A DNA stretch of 27,775 nt from Acidovorax delafieldii. Lineage in GTDB: Bacteria; Pseudomonadota; Gammaproteobacteria; Burkholderiales; Burkholderiaceae_C. The position numbers and the translations under genes are program-made. The number at the start of each line of letters is the position of its first letter. Position 1 is the first letter of the stretch. The stretch is taken from contig DFQQ01000014.1 of NCBI GenBank assembly GCA_002377855.1, positions 1-27,775 on the forward strand, in the 5' to 3' direction. The notes under the pieces are model-generated. The model was not told where the DNA came from, did not search any database, and saw only the letters and a list, made by a program, of their open reading frames with translations. Positions 17,390-24,540 of the stretch are shown piece by piece.

Positions 17390-17630
17390 GGGAGCTTGAA
17401 GGTGAGAGGACGGAGCAGGCCCACCCTGGGCCGCAATCGGTGGATTTTAGGCGGTGAAGCGGCCAACGCCGGGCCAAACCGCACCGCGCCACTGCGGCGT
17501 GGGGGCTGCGCCCGCAAGGCCATGGAATCACCCTGCGAATGAAGACCTGAGCGCTTGCAACCCAATCGCCCTGTAGGGCTTGATGGTCAGGCGCAAGCAG
17601 CTATATATTCAATAGCAAAACAAACACACG
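17390..17630. other. Gap between exbD and leuS
   Basis: A 241-bp spacer with dispersed element copy C in its exbD-proximal part (17544-17616), including a short hairpin GCCCT/AGGGC inside that copy. The leuS-proximal part (17390-17543) should hold a leuS promoter, but I cannot point to convincing hexamers, and no T-run terminator for exbD is visible. Confidence 0.6.
17544..17616 (-). repeat. Dispersed element copy C (extended centre)
   Basis: Minus-strand reading: GCTAT, nine bases (TGAATATAT), AGCTGCTTGCGC, then a longer centre of about 35 bases containing GCCCTACAGGGC, and finally AAGCGCTCAGGTC as the 3' module. It starts 14 bp after the exbD stop codon. The 5' module is nearly identical to copy A. 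Confidence 0.7.
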
Positions 17631-18059
17631 CTACGGCCTGCTCGCCTTGGCAGGGTCTGCCACGAAGCCGATGCGCTGCAGCCCGGCCTGGTGGGCTGCA
17701 CCCATGATTTCGACCACACGGCCATAGGGCACGGTGGCATCGGCGCGCAGTTGCACTTCGGTGTCGGGCTGGGCAGCGCCAATGCGCTGCAGGCGCACGG
17801 CCAGCGCGGCTTGCGACAGGGGCTGGTCGTCCAGATAGGCCTGGCCTGCAGCGTCCACCGCCACGGTGACAAATTCGGGCGCGGCGGCAGGGCCGGTGCC
17901 TTCTGCCTTGGGCAAATCAAGCCGGATGGAGCTGGCCAGCAGCGGTGCCGTCAGGATGAAGATGACGACCAGCACCAGCATCACGTCCACCAACGGGGTC
18001 ATGTTGATGTCGCTCATGGGCTGGGCGCCCGTGGTGCGTTCCAGCCGGCCGAAGCTCAT
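17631..18059 (-). CDS. exbD: ExbD/TolR-family biopolymer transport protein
   Basis: Inner-membrane protein that works with ExbB to turn the proton gradient into force on TonB or TolA. It has 142 residues: a short cytoplasmic N-terminus (MSDINMTPLVDVMLVLVVIF region) with the conserved membrane aspartate in PLVDV, a single membrane helix at about 22-43 and a periplasmic domain (VTVAVDAAGQAYL, VQLRADATVPYG). Its start overlaps the exbB stop by 4 bp (18056-18059). No TonB gene or iron-uptake gene is adjacent, so it could serve either the Ton or a Tol-like system; the symbol reflects family. Confidence 0.92.
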   Translation of the reverse strand: MSFGRLERTTGAQPMSDINMTPLVDVMLVLVVIFILTAPLLASSIRLDLPKAEGTGPAAAPEFVTVAVDAAGQAYLDDQPLSQAALAVRLQRIGAAQPDTEVQLRADATVPYGRVVEIMGAAHQAGLQRIGFVADPAKASRP

Positions 18060-18778
18060 GCGCTTGTGCCCTCTTGGCCCCGCAGTTCACGGCCTTCTAC
18101 GCCTTCACGCTGGGCCGGGGGTGTGCCCGACAGCAGCTCGCGCAAGTCCAGCGCAAAGCCTTCCAGGTCGGCCTCGATGCGGCCGATCACGCGGCCGAAC
18201 ACGTTGTAGGCCAGCACGGCCGGAATGGCGACGGCCAGCCCGGCGGCAGTCATGACCAAAGCCTCGCCCACCGGGCCGGAAATGCGGTCGATGGTGACGT
18301 GCCCGCCCCCGCCCAGGGCCGTGAGCGCATGGTAGATGCCCCACACCGTGCCCAAGAGGCCCACGAACGGAGCGGTGGCGCCCACAGTGGCCAGCAGCAC
18401 CTGTCCATATTGCAGGCGGCCCAGCACGCTGTGCAAGGCATCGCGCAGCACACGCGTGAGCTGCTGAGATAAAGGGCCCGCAGCAGCCAGGGTGGTGGTG
18501 GCAGAAGCCGCTGATGACTGGACCACGCCCTGCGCAGCCACCACCAGCGGGGCCACCAGCGCCTGCGAATCCAGCGCGGCCAGCCGCTGGGCGGCCACAT
18601 CAAGCGAGGGCGACTGCCAGACGGCAGCCGTGCAGCGCGCCACATTGCCGCCCGCGCGCAGCACCAGGCGCGCCTTCCAGAGCATGACCACCCAGCTGGC
18701 CACGGACATGGCAAGCAGCACCACGGCGGCGCCCTGGGTTACCGCGTCCCCCTGGGCCCACCAGTGAAGGGCGTCCAT
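18056..18778 (-). CDS. exbB: ExbB/TolQ/MotA-family proton channel protein
   Basis: Membrane partner of the ExbD protein, forming the pentameric proton-channel scaffold. The 240-residue protein has a membrane helix near residues 14-36, a cytoplasmic domain, and two further helices in the second half (LLATVGATAPFVGLLGTVWG and the following GEALVMTAAGLAVAIPAVLAYN region), which carry the typical GLLGTVWG and AGLAVAIPA signatures. It starts 14 bp after the dapB stop and overlaps exbD by 4 bp, so it is probably transcribed with bamE and dapB. Confidence 0.93.
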   Translation of the reverse strand: MDALHWWAQGDAVTQGAAVVLLAMSVASWVVMLWKARLVLRAGGNVARCTAAVWQSPSLDVAAQRLAALDSQALVAPLVVAAQGVVQSSAASATTTLAAAGPLSQQLTRVLRDALHSVLGRLQYGQVLLATVGATAPFVGLLGTVWGIYHALTALGGGGHVTIDRISGPVGEALVMTAAGLAVAIPAVLAYNVFGRVIGRIEADLEGFALDLRELLSGTPPAQREGVEGRELRGQEGTSA

Positions 18779-18792
18779 GGCGCTGGCCTGCG

Positions 18793-19638
18793 TCAGTTCT
18801 TGAGGTTCAGCACGTCGAACATGTCGAACATGCCGGTCTTGTGGGCGGCCAGGAAGCGCACGGCACGCAAGGCGCCCTGGGCATACGTGGCACGGCTGGA
18901 GGACTTGTGCGAGACCTCAATGCGCTCGCCAATGCCGGCAAACAGCACTGTGTGGTCGCCCACGATGTCGCCCCCGCGGATGGTGGCAAAGCCGATGCTG
19001 GACGGGTCGCGTTCGCCCGTGACACCTTCGCGGGCGTACACGGCGCAGTCCTTGAGGTCACGGCCCAGGGCGTCTGCAATCACCTCACCCATCTTGAGGG
19101 CTGTGCCCGAGGGAGCATCCACCTTGTGGCGGTGGTGCGCTTCGATGATTTCGATGTCGTAGCCCGTGGACATGGCCTTGGCGGCCATCTGCAGCAGCTT
19201 GAGCGTGACGTTCACGCCCACGCTCATGTTGGGCGAGAACATGATGGCCGTGCGCTGTGCAAAAGCGTCGAGTTCGGCCTTTTGCGCTTCGGTAAAGCCC
19301 GTGGTGCCAATGACGGCCTTCACGCCCAACTCAGCGCACACGGCCAGGTGGGCCAGGGTGCCTTCTGGGCGGGTGAAGTCGATGAGCACGTCGGCGTTTT
19401 GCAAGCCTGCCTTCAGGTCAGCGGTAATGGCCACGCCGCTGGCATAGCCCAGAAAGGCACAAGCATCAGAGCCCACGGCGGGGCTGGACGCCTGGTCGAG
19501 CGCGCCCGCGAGCACGCAGTCATCGCTGGCGCGGATGGCTTCGATGAGCATGCGCCCCATGCGCCCGGACGCGCCGGCCACGGCAACTCGCCAAGGAGGG
19601 GAAGAAGACGCCGCGGCGGCAGATGTGTTCACAGACAT
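18793..19638 (-). CDS. dapB: 4-hydroxy-tetrahydrodipicolinate reductase
   Basis: NAD(P)H-dependent reductase of the diaminopimelate route to lysine and peptidoglycan. The 281-residue protein has the Rossmann nucleotide motif GASGRMG (22-28), the catalytic histidine pair H168/H169 with Lys172 in EAHHRHK, and the substrate loop DAPSGTA (174-180). About 14 Ala/Ser-rich residues precede the conserved fold. An AGGATTGAA ribosome-binding region precedes the ATG at 19638. It lies between bamE and exbB, all on the minus strand. Confidence 0.96.
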   Translation of the reverse strand: MSVNTSAAAASSSPPWRVAVAGASGRMGRMLIEAIRASDDCVLAGALDQASSPAVGSDACAFLGYASGVAITADLKAGLQNADVLIDFTRPEGTLAHLAVCAELGVKAVIGTTGFTEAQKAELDAFAQRTAIMFSPNMSVGVNVTLKLLQMAAKAMSTGYDIEIIEAHHRHKVDAPSGTALKMGEVIADALGRDLKDCAVYAREGVTGERDPSSIGFATIRGGDIVGDHTVLFAGIGERIEVSHKSSSRATYAQGALRAVRFLAAHKTGMFDMFDVLNLKN

Positions 19639-19757
19639 TTCAATCCTGCAAAGGAGTCAGCATGAATTCGCGCGGGCTCTGTAGGCACAACAGTGCCACG
19701 CAGACCCAATGTACAAAAGGCACCCCGTCAGCATCTGCGGGGTGCGGCTCGCGCAGA

Positions 19758-20324
19758 TCAGCGCGACGAAGATTCGAGGGGCGGGTAGCGCGAAGGCGCT
19801 GGCTCAGAAGGCACCGGTGTTGCTGCTGGCGCAGGCGCTTCGGCTTTGCGGGCGGGGTAGCGGGCCAACTGGGCTTCGGTGGCCTCCAGCGAGGGCACCT
19901 TGGGCTTGCCTTTGTGCGAACCCAGCGTGGCCACGAACTCGGTCTCCGACGGCATCTCATCACCCTCGTACCGCGCCAGCGTATCGCCGTGGAAGAACAC
20001 GGTGAGCTTTCGCGATTCCATCTCCGCCGAGGGGCGTTTGATGGTGAATACGTATTCCCAGCGGTCTGCATGGAACACGCTTGTCATCAAAGGCGTGCCC
20101 AGCGTCTCGCGCACCTGCTGGCGACTCATGCCGGGCTGCAGTGCCTGCACCTGTTCGCGCGACACAAAGTTACCCTGGACGATGTCGATCTTGTAGGGGG
20201 TGATTGCATTGGCCACACGGCGGCTGGCGCCGTCAAGGCTGCCACAACCCGCCAGGGCAGCGGCTGCGGCGCTGGCCAAAAGAATGCGGCCCAGGCGGGC
20301 ATTGCAACAGGCTTTGTCTGGCAT
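19758..20324 (-). CDS. bamE: Outer membrane protein assembly factor BamE
   Basis: Small lipoprotein of the BAM complex that inserts beta-barrel proteins into the outer membrane. From the ATG at 20324 it has a lipoprotein signal with lipobox LAGC (Cys27). The SmpA/OmlA domain follows: YKIDIVQGNFVS, QLR-like helix, then GMSRQQVRETLGTP and WEYVF. The C-terminal 40 or so residues are rich in Pro/Ala and probably disordered, giving 188 residues, longer than the 113 of E. coli. An upstream in-frame start at 20375 would add 17 residues before the signal peptide and is unlikely. It diverges from fur with a 94-bp gap, an arrangement conserved in many proteobacteria. Confidence 0.94.
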   Translation of the reverse strand: MPDKACCNARLGRILLASAAAAALAGCGSLDGASRRVANAITPYKIDIVQGNFVSREQVQALQPGMSRQQVRETLGTPLMTSVFHADRWEYVFTIKRPSAEMESRKLTVFFHGDTLARYEGDEMPSETEFVATLGSHKGKPKVPSLEATEAQLARYPARKAEAPAPAATPVPSEPAPSRYPPLESSSR

Positions 20325-20354
20325 GGGGAAAAGGGCAAAGGATATGATCAAACC

Positions 20355-20360
20355 ATTGTA
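20355..20360 (-). promoter_or_regulatory. Candidate -10 element for bamE
   Basis: TACAAT on the minus strand (five of six -10 consensus bases) lies about 30 bp before the bamE ATG in the fur-bamE gap. No good -35 is seen at 16-18 bp. On the plus strand TATGAT at 20343-20348 is an equally tentative -10 for fur. No clear Fur-box palindrome is visible in the gap. Confidence 0.25.
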
Positions 20361-20418
20361 GCGGCAGCCTCCCATTGCACGGGCGGGCCTTCACCCGCAA
20401 CCGCAAGGAGCCATCACC

Positions 20419-20835
20419 ATGACCAACATCGACGAACTCAAGAGCACCGGCCTGAAGGCCACCCTGCCTCGCCTGAAGATCATGGAGATCTTTCAAAAGG
20501 GTGCGCAACGCCACATGACCGCGGAAGACGTGTTCCGTGTCCTGCTCGAAGAACGCTCTGACATTGGCCTGGCCACGGTGTACCGGGTGCTCACGCAATT
20601 CGAGCAGGCGGGTATCCTCATCCGCAGCAATTTTGAAAGCGGCAAGGCGGTGTACGAGCTCAACGAAGGGCAGCACCACGACCATTTTGTGTGCACGGCC
20701 TGCGGCAAGGTGGAAGAGTTTTACGACGCCGAAATCGAAAAGCGCCAGCAGCTGATTGCCAAGAACAAAGGCTGGGTGGTGCAAGACCACACCATGGCGC
20801 TGTACGGGCAGTGCGCGAACTGCGCAACGAAGTGA
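20419..20835 (+). CDS. fur: Ferric uptake regulator Fur
   Basis: Iron-responsive repressor, 138 residues. It has the N-terminal winged helix (residues 1-80, with ERSDIGLATVYRVL as recognition region), the metal site HHDH at 86-89, a zinc-type CxxC at 92-95 (CTAC), and a second CxxC at 132-135 (CANC). An AAGGAG ribosome binding site precedes the ATG. It diverges from bamE and converges on hprK; downstream is a GC-rich repeat rather than a clear terminator. Confidence 0.97.
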   Translation: MTNIDELKSTGLKATLPRLKIMEIFQKGAQRHMTAEDVFRVLLEERSDIGLATVYRVLTQFEQAGILIRSNFESGKAVYELNEGQHHDHFVCTACGKVEEFYDAEIEKRQQLIAKNKGWVVQDHTMALYGQCANCATK

Positions 20836-20915
20836 GTTCCCCCTGAGTCGCTGCGCGCCTTCCCCCTGAGGAGGACGCCCCCGGCGCGGCGCGGTGGCCC
20901 TTGCGCGGGGCGCTG
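20836..20915. repeat. GC-rich dispersed intergenic repeat (fur-hprK gap)
   Basis: Contains a direct repeat TTCCCCCTGAG at 20837-20847 and 20860-20870 (period 23 bp), followed by a C/G-rich tail. I recall very similar sequence in many intergenic regions of Acidovorax-like genomes, so I treat it as a dispersed family; only one clear copy is in this window. It occupies most of the gap between the convergent fur and hprK genes (20836-20998). Confidence 0.55.
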
Positions 20916-20998
20916 GCATGGGTCCGTGGCAGTTTTACCGGTGTGCCCTTGACTGGTTCCGGGGCCCAAATTTTTCGGCAACCCAACTATGCGCGAAT

Positions 20999-21958
20999 TC
21001 AGCCGCCGGTGTCCCGCTCCATGGCGCGGCGGTGGCGTTCCACGAATTCCTGGTAGGTATCAATACCGCGCAGTTGCAAGATGGTGTTGCGCACGGCGGC
21101 TTCGACCAGCACAGCGATGTTGCGGCCGGCCACCACCTGGATGACCACCTTGAGCACGGGCACGCCCAGCACGTCCTGCGTGAGCGGCTCGTAAGGCAGG
21201 CGCTCATAGTCGCGCTCCAGCGTCTCTTTGCGCACCAGGTGCACGATGAGCTTCAGGCGCATCTTGCGGCGCACGGCTGTCTCGCCAAAGATGGCGCGGA
21301 TGTCGAGCAGGCCAATGCCGCGCACTTCCAGCAGGTTTTGCAGCAGCTCGGGGCACTTGCCCTCGATGGTGGTCTGGTTGATGCGAAACAGGTCCACGGC
21401 ATCGTCGGCCACCAGGCCATTGCCGCGCGAGATGAGCTCCAGGCCCAGCTCGCTCTTGCCCAGGCCTGATTCGCCCGTAATCATTACGCCCAGGCCCAGA
21501 ATGTCCATGAACACGCCATGCATCGTCGTGCGGTCGGCGAAGTGCTTGGAAAGGTAGGCGCGCAGCACATCAATAACAAACGCCGACGACTCGTGCGTCG
21601 AGAACATCGGGATTTGCGCGCGCTCGCACATGGACACCAGCGCATCCGGGGCCACCTGATTGTCGGCCAGCACCAGCACAGGGGGCTCCAGCGTGACGAT
21701 GCGCGCAATACGGCGCTTGCAATCGTCGGGCGAATCGCTGTTGCTTAGGTAGGCAATCTCGCGTTCACCCAGAATTTGGACGCGGTAGGGGTGGATGTAG
21801 TTGAGGTAGCCCACCAGATCAGCACCTGAGCGGGCTGAGCGCACGGCCACCTCGTCAAAGCGCCGCTCGGAGGCTCCCAGGCCCGCCACCCACTCCCACT
21901 TCAGCGAGCCACGAAACTCTTCAAACAGGACGTCGGCGCTGACTACGTTGGGTTTCAC
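20999..21958 (-). CDS. hprK: HPr kinase/phosphorylase
   Basis: Bifunctional enzyme that phosphorylates and dephosphorylates a regulatory serine of HPr. In betaproteobacteria without sugar PTS it links the nitrogen PTS to cell physiology. It has 319 residues, with Walker A GESGLGKS at 162-169, an upstream conserved His147 (MHGVFMDILG) and the family signature EVRGIGLLDIRAIFG. It follows ptsN by 47 bp in the order hpf-ptsN-hprK, the standard cluster in this group. Confidence 0.96.
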   Translation of the reverse strand: MKPNVVSADVLFEEFRGSLKWEWVAGLGASERRFDEVAVRSARSGADLVGYLNYIHPYRVQILGEREIAYLSNSDSPDDCKRRIARIVTLEPPVLVLADNQVAPDALVSMCERAQIPMFSTHESSAFVIDVLRAYLSKHFADRTTMHGVFMDILGLGVMITGESGLGKSELGLELISRGNGLVADDAVDLFRINQTTIEGKCPELLQNLLEVRGIGLLDIRAIFGETAVRRKMRLKLIVHLVRKETLERDYERLPYEPLTQDVLGVPVLKVVIQVVAGRNIAVLVEAAVRNTILQLRGIDTYQEFVERHRRAMERDTGG

Positions 21959-22005
21959 GGCAAGACGCGGTGGTTAGAACAGAAGCGCAGCGCAGATCAA
22001 TGCGG

Positions 22006-22473
22006 TCAGGCGGCCTGGGTGGATTGCCATCCGGCAATCATGCCGTGCAGCTCGGCGGCGTCGGTGGAGGCCTTAAGCCGCTCACGCAACGCGGAGTCAC
22101 TCAGCAGCTCGGCAATTTCGGAGAGGATTTCCAGGTGCTTTTGCGTGGCAGCTTCGGGTACCAGCAAAAAGATCAGCAAGCTCACCGGCATTTCGTCCGG
22201 CGCATCAAAGCCGATGGGTTGCAGCAGTTGGAACACCGCCGCCATCGGGGCCTTGAGCCCCTTGATACGTCCATGGGGAATGGCCACGCCGTGACCGAGG
22301 CCCGTGGACCCTAAACGCTCGCGTGCAAACAGGCTGTCGGTGATGAGCGCCCGCGAAAGCCCGTGCTGGCTTTCGAAAAGCAGGCCCGCTTCTTCAAAAG
22401 CACGTTTTTTGCTGGTGGCGTCCACGCTCACAAGGACTTGAGCTGCGGGGAGGATGGAGGCGAGTCGGTTCAT
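22006..22473 (-). CDS. ptsN: PTS IIA-like nitrogen-regulatory protein PtsN (EIIA-Ntr)
   Basis: Phospho-acceptor of the nitrogen PTS that controls potassium transport, nitrogen and other functions by protein-protein contact. From the ATG at 22473 it has 155 residues and the phosphorylated histidine at about His67 in AIPHGRI. A longer reading from 22533 adds residues without homology. Upstream it is separated from hpf by an intrinsic terminator (22532-22557), so a separate promoter is likely; CATAAT on the minus strand just before the start could be its -10. hprK follows. Confidence 0.95.
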   Translation of the reverse strand: MNRLASILPAAQVLVSVDATSKKRAFEEAGLLFESQHGLSRALITDSLFARERLGSTGLGHGVAIPHGRIKGLKAPMAAVFQLLQPIGFDAPDEMPVSLLIFLLVPEAATQKHLEILSEIAELLSDSALRERLKASTDAAELHGMIAGWQSTQAA

Positions 22474-22531
22474 GGTCACAGTAACAATTATGCACACACT
22501 GGCAAAAACCCTGAGTAACGGAACGTGGCCC

Positions 22532-22557
22532 AAAAAAAAGCCGCCCCCATGGGGCGG
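22532..22557 (-). terminator. Intrinsic terminator after hpf
   Basis: Minus-strand stem CCGCCCC/GGGGCGG (22551-22557 with 22541-22547), a 3-base loop, and a run of eight T on the minus strand (A at 22532-22539). It lies 31 bp after the hpf stop and before ptsN, so hpf mRNA probably ends here, with partial read-through into ptsN-hprK at most. Confidence 0.85.
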
Positions 22558-22588
22558 TTGCTGTGCGAATACCTGAGCGGTAGTGGCT

Positions 22589-22924
22589 TCAAGCTTGCAG
22601 TTCGCGCTTCACAGCTTCGTGGTGATGGTCTTGCAAGCGATCCTTGTGGCGCACGACCTGGCGATCCATCTTGTCTACCAGTTCATCCACCGCAGCGTAC
22701 AGGTCTGAATGCGAGCTTTCGGCAAACAGGTCGCTTCCCTTGACGTGGATGTTGCATTCAGCGCGTTGGCGCTTTTCCTTCTCCTTCTGTTTCTCAACTG
22801 TCAGCAGTACCTTGACGTCTACCACCTGGTCAAAGTGGCGTGTGATCCGATCGAGCTTCGTGGTGACGTAATTGCGCAAGGCAGGGGTAACTTCGATATG
22901 GTGCCCGCTGATCGTCAGATTCAT
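22589..22924 (-). CDS. hpf: Ribosome hibernation-promoting factor (short HPF/YfiA family)
   Basis: Small ribosome-binding protein that stops translation and promotes ribosome dimers in stationary phase. It has 111 residues starting MNLTISGHHIEVTPALR, with the beta-alpha fold typical of the family (DLYAAVDELVDKMDRQV) and a lysine-rich middle (KQKEKEKRQR). The absence of the long C-terminal domain makes it the short form. The AGGAG ribosome binding site sits 8 bp before the ATG at 22924. In many proteobacteria rpoN precedes hpf; here the upstream 490 bp has no such gene. Confidence 0.94.
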   Translation of the reverse strand: MNLTISGHHIEVTPALRNYVTTKLDRITRHFDQVVDVKVLLTVEKQKEKEKRQRAECNIHVKGSDLFAESSHSDLYAAVDELVDKMDRQVVRHKDRLQDHHHEAVKRELQA

Positions 22925-23413
22925 AAATAGGTCTCCTGTGCTCTCGGTGAAACATATGCCGCACTGGATCAGAGTAGCGGCCCGGTGAACTGGATGCATC
23001 CGTCGACGTGAGTTCACTATGCCCCCGCCCGATGTGAATTGCAATCCCATTCCGTTGTGCCTTGCCGGGTTATCCAGCCCGAGGTGCCAAACGGCTGAAA
23101 ACACCGCACAATGCTGAAGTCAAAGCAAACCTTCATCCTGGGAATTGACGCAGCGGCCGGCACCGTACCACCGGTGCCCGCCCATCGAGCCCCGAGCCGT
23201 GGCGCCCCCTGGCAGCGAGAAAAAGCCTGCGATCAGGGTCAGTTGCGGCACCCTGACGCTCAGGCCATCCGGCCATGGGCCCGCCTTCCACAGGCCGCGT
23301 AAAATCCAGACGCTTCCAGTGCAGCATCTGCTGTGCCCGAGGCCACCACCCGTACCTCCCTTTTGCACCGTACGCTGCGCACCGAGAGCGCGCTGACCGC
23401 CACCACCGACACC
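22925..23413. other. Intergenic region between hpf and purC
   Basis: A 489-bp divergent gap with no gene I can support; short open frames here overlap on both strands and show no recognisable protein. Possible elements are a minus-strand TTGCAA-17 bp-CATAGT pair (about 23014-23042) for hpf, a perfect 7-bp hairpin at 23159-23178, and TAAAAT at 23300-23305 as a -10 for purC. The -10-like TAAAAT also occurs before purE (25591-25596). Confidence 0.5.
23159..23178. other. Short perfect inverted repeat
   Basis: GGCACCG (23159-23165) and CGGTGCC (23172-23178) around a 6-base loop, in the hpf-purC gap. There is no T-run. It could be an operator or simply a GC-rich chance palindrome. Confidence 0.4.
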
Positions 23414-24334
23414 ATGACCCAGCCCAGCAACCCCGCCCTGCACACTTCTGCCCTCACGTCGCTGCCCCTGCTGGCGCGCGGCAAGGTGCGCGACAACTAC
23501 GCCGTGGGCGACGACCGCATTCTCATGGTCGCCAGCGACCGCCTTTCGGCCTTTGATGTGATCATGGGAGAGCCCATTCCAGGCAAGGGCGAGCTGTTGA
23601 CCAAGATGGCCTTATTCTGGTTCGACAAGCTGGGCCACATCTGCCCCAACCACTTGACGGGCGAAGCCCCCGAGAGCGTGGTGAGCCCCGCCGAAGTCGA
23701 GCAAGTGCGGGGCCGTTCGATGCTGGTGCAGCGCCTCAAACCCATCCCGGTCGAAGCGGTGGTGCGCGGCTACCTGGCCGGAAGCGGCTGGAAGGAATAC
23801 CAAGAGTCGCAAGCCGTGTGTGGCGTGCCCCTGCCTGCCGGACTGACCAATGCGGCGAAGCTGCCCGAACCCATCTACACCCCCGCTGCCAAGGCGGCCA
23901 TGGGCGAGCACGACGAGAACATCACGTTTGAACGTACCGTAGAAATGATTGGCGTGGACCTGGCCACCCGCATCCGCGACCTGAGCATCGCCATCTACAA
24001 GGCGGCGGCAGAGATTGCGCTCGCCAAGGGCATGATCATTGCTGACACCAAGTTCGAGTTTGGCCTGGCACCCGACGGCACCCTGGTGCTGATGGACGAG
24101 GTGCTGACGCCCGACAGCTCGCGTTACTGGCCCGTGGAAGGCTACGAGGCCGCATTGGCTGCTGGCGCCAACCCGCCCAGCTACGACAAGCAGTTTGTGC
24201 GCGACTGGCTGGAACAGGCCAAGGTGGGTGGCAAGCCCTGGGACAAGAGCCCTCCCGCGCCGCGCCTTCCACAGGAGGTGATCGAGAAGACCGCCGCCAA
24301 ATACCGCGAAGCGCTGGAGCGGTTGATGGGTTGA
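23414..24334 (+). CDS. purC: Phosphoribosylaminoimidazole-succinocarboxamide (SAICAR) synthase
   Basis: ATP-dependent ligase joining aspartate to CAIR in purine biosynthesis. It has 306 residues from the ATG at 23414 (MTQPSNPALH), the longer form found in this group and in yeast. Family motifs are GKVRDNY near the start (ATP-binding), SDRLSAFDVIM, VEAVVRGYLAGSGWKEY, and the C-terminal MDEVLTPDSSRYWP. A 27-residue upstream extension in frame lacks homology. The next purine genes purE and purK lie 1.3 kb downstream, separated by the convergently transcribed thioredoxin-like gene. Confidence 0.96.
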   Translation: MTQPSNPALHTSALTSLPLLARGKVRDNYAVGDDRILMVASDRLSAFDVIMGEPIPGKGELLTKMALFWFDKLGHICPNHLTGEAPESVVSPAEVEQVRGRSMLVQRLKPIPVEAVVRGYLAGSGWKEYQESQAVCGVPLPAGLTNAAKLPEPIYTPAAKAAMGEHDENITFERTVEMIGVDLATRIRDLSIAIYKAAAEIALAKGMIIADTKFEFGLAPDGTLVLMDEVLTPDSSRYWPVEGYEAALAAGANPPSYDKQFVRDWLEQAKVGGKPWDKSPPAPRLPQEVIEKTAAKYREALERLMG

Positions 24335-24346
24335 TGGGCTCCGTTC

Positions 24347-24416
24347 GCTATAAAAAGTGAAGCAGCCTGCGCTTTTGGCTTGCAGGATTCAGCATGGAAA
24401 CCTGCTGAAGCGCCCG
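24347..24416 (+). repeat. Dispersed element copy D
   Basis: GCTAT, nine bases (AAAAAGTGA), AGCAGCCTGCGC, a longer centre of about 40 bases with its own pairing GCAGG/CCTGC, then a 3' module beginning AAGCGCCCG. It begins 12 bp after the purC stop codon, the same position relative to a gene end as copies A and C. Confidence 0.65.
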
Positions 24417-24470
24417 TATTCCGGGCGCGCCGAGCTCCTCGATTCATAGCATCCGTTGACGCAGCGGCAC

Positions 24471-24499
24471 AAAAAAAGGAGGCGTTTGCCTCCTTTTTT
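24471..24499. terminator. Bidirectional intrinsic terminator, purC and trx-like gene
   Basis: Seven A (24471-24477), stem GGAGGC (24478-24483), loop GTTT, stem GCCTCC (24488-24493), six T (24494-24499). The symmetry lets it end transcripts from both convergent genes. Confidence 0.9.
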
Positions 24500-24540
24500 C
24501 ATGGTGGATCAACGCCACTGCCCGGGCGTCGTCCTCTGCC

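Larger units (their letters stand above)
24335..24540. other. Gap between purC and the thioredoxin-like gene
   Basis: A 206-bp convergent gap holding dispersed element copy D (24347-24416) and a bidirectional terminator (24471-24499). Nothing else is evident. Confidence 0.8.

Noticed and set aside
14654..17542. A 962-codon open frame on the plus strand, antisense to leuS
   Set aside because: It is the shadow of a high-GC gene with strong third-position bias. Its translation is His/Val/Gly/Ala-rich without any family motif, while leuS on the other strand has all synthetase motifs.
20325..20418. Fur box for autoregulation between bamE and fur
   Set aside because: No sequence close to the 19-bp GATAATGATAATCATTATC consensus is present; only a weak A/T-rich patch with TATGATC.
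23111..23443. Short overlapping open frames on both strands upstream of purC
   Set aside because: They conflict with each other, lack start signals and have no family features; the stretch is better read as a divergent promoter region.
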